This document shows, piece after piece, positions 54,022 through 54,278 of a stretch of DNA of 54,278 nucleotides (the stretch's first letter is position 1; the number at the start of each line of letters is the position of its first letter). Source of the DNA: Niastella yeongjuensis (GTDB lineage Bacteria > Bacteroidota > Bacteroidia > Chitinophagales > Chitinophagaceae). The stretch lies in contig NZ_FOCZ01000025.1 of assembly GCF_900110245.1 (NCBI RefSeq), positions 1 to 54,278 of the forward strand, written 5' to 3'. The translations under genes and the position numbers were made by a program. The notes under the pieces are model-generated. The model had not been told where the DNA came from. It was given only the letters and a program-made list of their open reading frames with translations, and did not search any database.

Positions 54022-54278
54022 TTGGAAAAGGATCAGGAAAAAGAATTGTTAGGCTATTTTTTACCAGCAGGGACACTTGAATATTTTGATATAACTCATT
54101 TTGTAAAAGATAAAGTAGGATTCGTTTTATTTTTAGAGGAAAAGAACCTACCTCCGGCCGAATATGCAGGCCAAACACTTCACTCAAAAGGGTTTTACCC
54201 GGAAGTTCGGGTACAGGACTTTCCGATACGGGAGAACAAAGTAGAACTGAGTATAAAGCGCCGCCGCTGGGAAGTTCA
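54022..54278 (+). CDS. ISAon1-type transposase N-terminal protein, cut by the window edge
   Basis: Only the first 85 codons are present. The sequence EKDQEKELLGYFLPAGTLEY, FVLFLEEKNLPP and LHSKGFYPEVRVQDFPIREN matches the ISAon1 family N-terminal-region protein found in Bacteroidota IS elements, which precedes the main transposase ORF. The start appears to be TTG at 54022. No left terminal repeat was resolved. The element continues to the right of the window, so whether it is intact is unknown. Confidence 0.8.
   Translation, partial: MEKDQEKELLGYFLPAGTLEYFDITHFVKDKVGFVLFLEEKNLPPAEYAGQTLHSKGFYPEVRVQDFPIRENKVELSIKRRRWEV

Overview
The window looks like a chromosomal segment of a Bacteroidota bacterium, most likely family Chitinophagaceae (Niastella/Chitinophaga-like). 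The pointers are moderate GC content, a TonB-dependent outer-membrane receptor, ELWxxDGT-repeat and RHS proteins, an ISAon1-type transposase start, many small lipoproteins and AraC/HxlR/Crp regulators, and repeated matches to the Bacteroidota promoter -7 element TAnnTTTG. No rRNA, tRNA, CRISPR array or replication origin was seen. The genus is inference from gene content, not from a marker gene.

Layout, left to right. 1-1820 is a complete IS1182-type insertion sequence that abuts the 3' end of an atypical SDR gene. 1831-4604 holds the SDR with its Crp/Fnr regulator, an RRM RNA-binding protein, a small unknown protein and an RlpA-like lipoprotein. 4654-7448 is a two-gene unit: an unusual fusion of a ketoacyl-ACP synthase III with a haem-oxygenase-like diiron domain, plus an unrecognised partner. 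7449-12198 has an SDR tail fragment, a large MacB/FtsX-type permease and a secreted polysaccharide lyase behind a hairpin-rich leader. 12270-17492 has a TipAS-type MerR regulator, an M48 peptidase, a divergent HxlR/NmrA pair and a ClC channel. 17498-21549 is a minus-strand run: secreted formylglycine-generating enzyme, lipoprotein, epoxide-hydrolase-like enzyme, DoxX-like protein and a GH43 gene with its middle deleted.

21721-27250 runs on the plus strand: SDR plus AraC, a second AraC, a VOC protein, then peroxiredoxin, DsbA-like thiol protein and DEAD-box helicase packed as an operon. 27343-33347 has a B12-binding radical SAM protein, a cold-shock protein, a dnaJ-trx pair and katG. 33483-42246 has a decayed ELWxxDGT-repeat gene, a two-module lipoprotein, a YihY/BrkB protein, a Tat-exported threonine-aldolase-like protein, a GntR/MFS pair sharing a candidate operator, and a TonB-dependent receptor with a palindromic promoter. 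42268-48863 is a polymorphic-toxin island: a PAAR-like RHS protein of 1366 residues with a C-terminal toxin-like module, an adjacent immunity candidate, an upstream SUFU-like gene and a protein with internal duplication. 49105-53552 has a DJ-1/PfpI protein, dinB, a Crp regulator overlapping a small gene, and a two-module VOC protein. The window ends inside a second IS (ISAon1-type).

Themes. Oxidative and electrophile defence recurs (katG, peroxiredoxin, DsbA-like, thioredoxin, DJ-1, several SDRs, NmrA, epoxide hydrolase), often beside one-component regulators. Gene decay is frequent (GH43, ELWxxDGT, an SDR tail, a PD40 propeller scrap, one unexplained ORF). The best candidates for undescribed biology are the KAS III-diiron fusion with its partner and the RHS toxin/immunity island.
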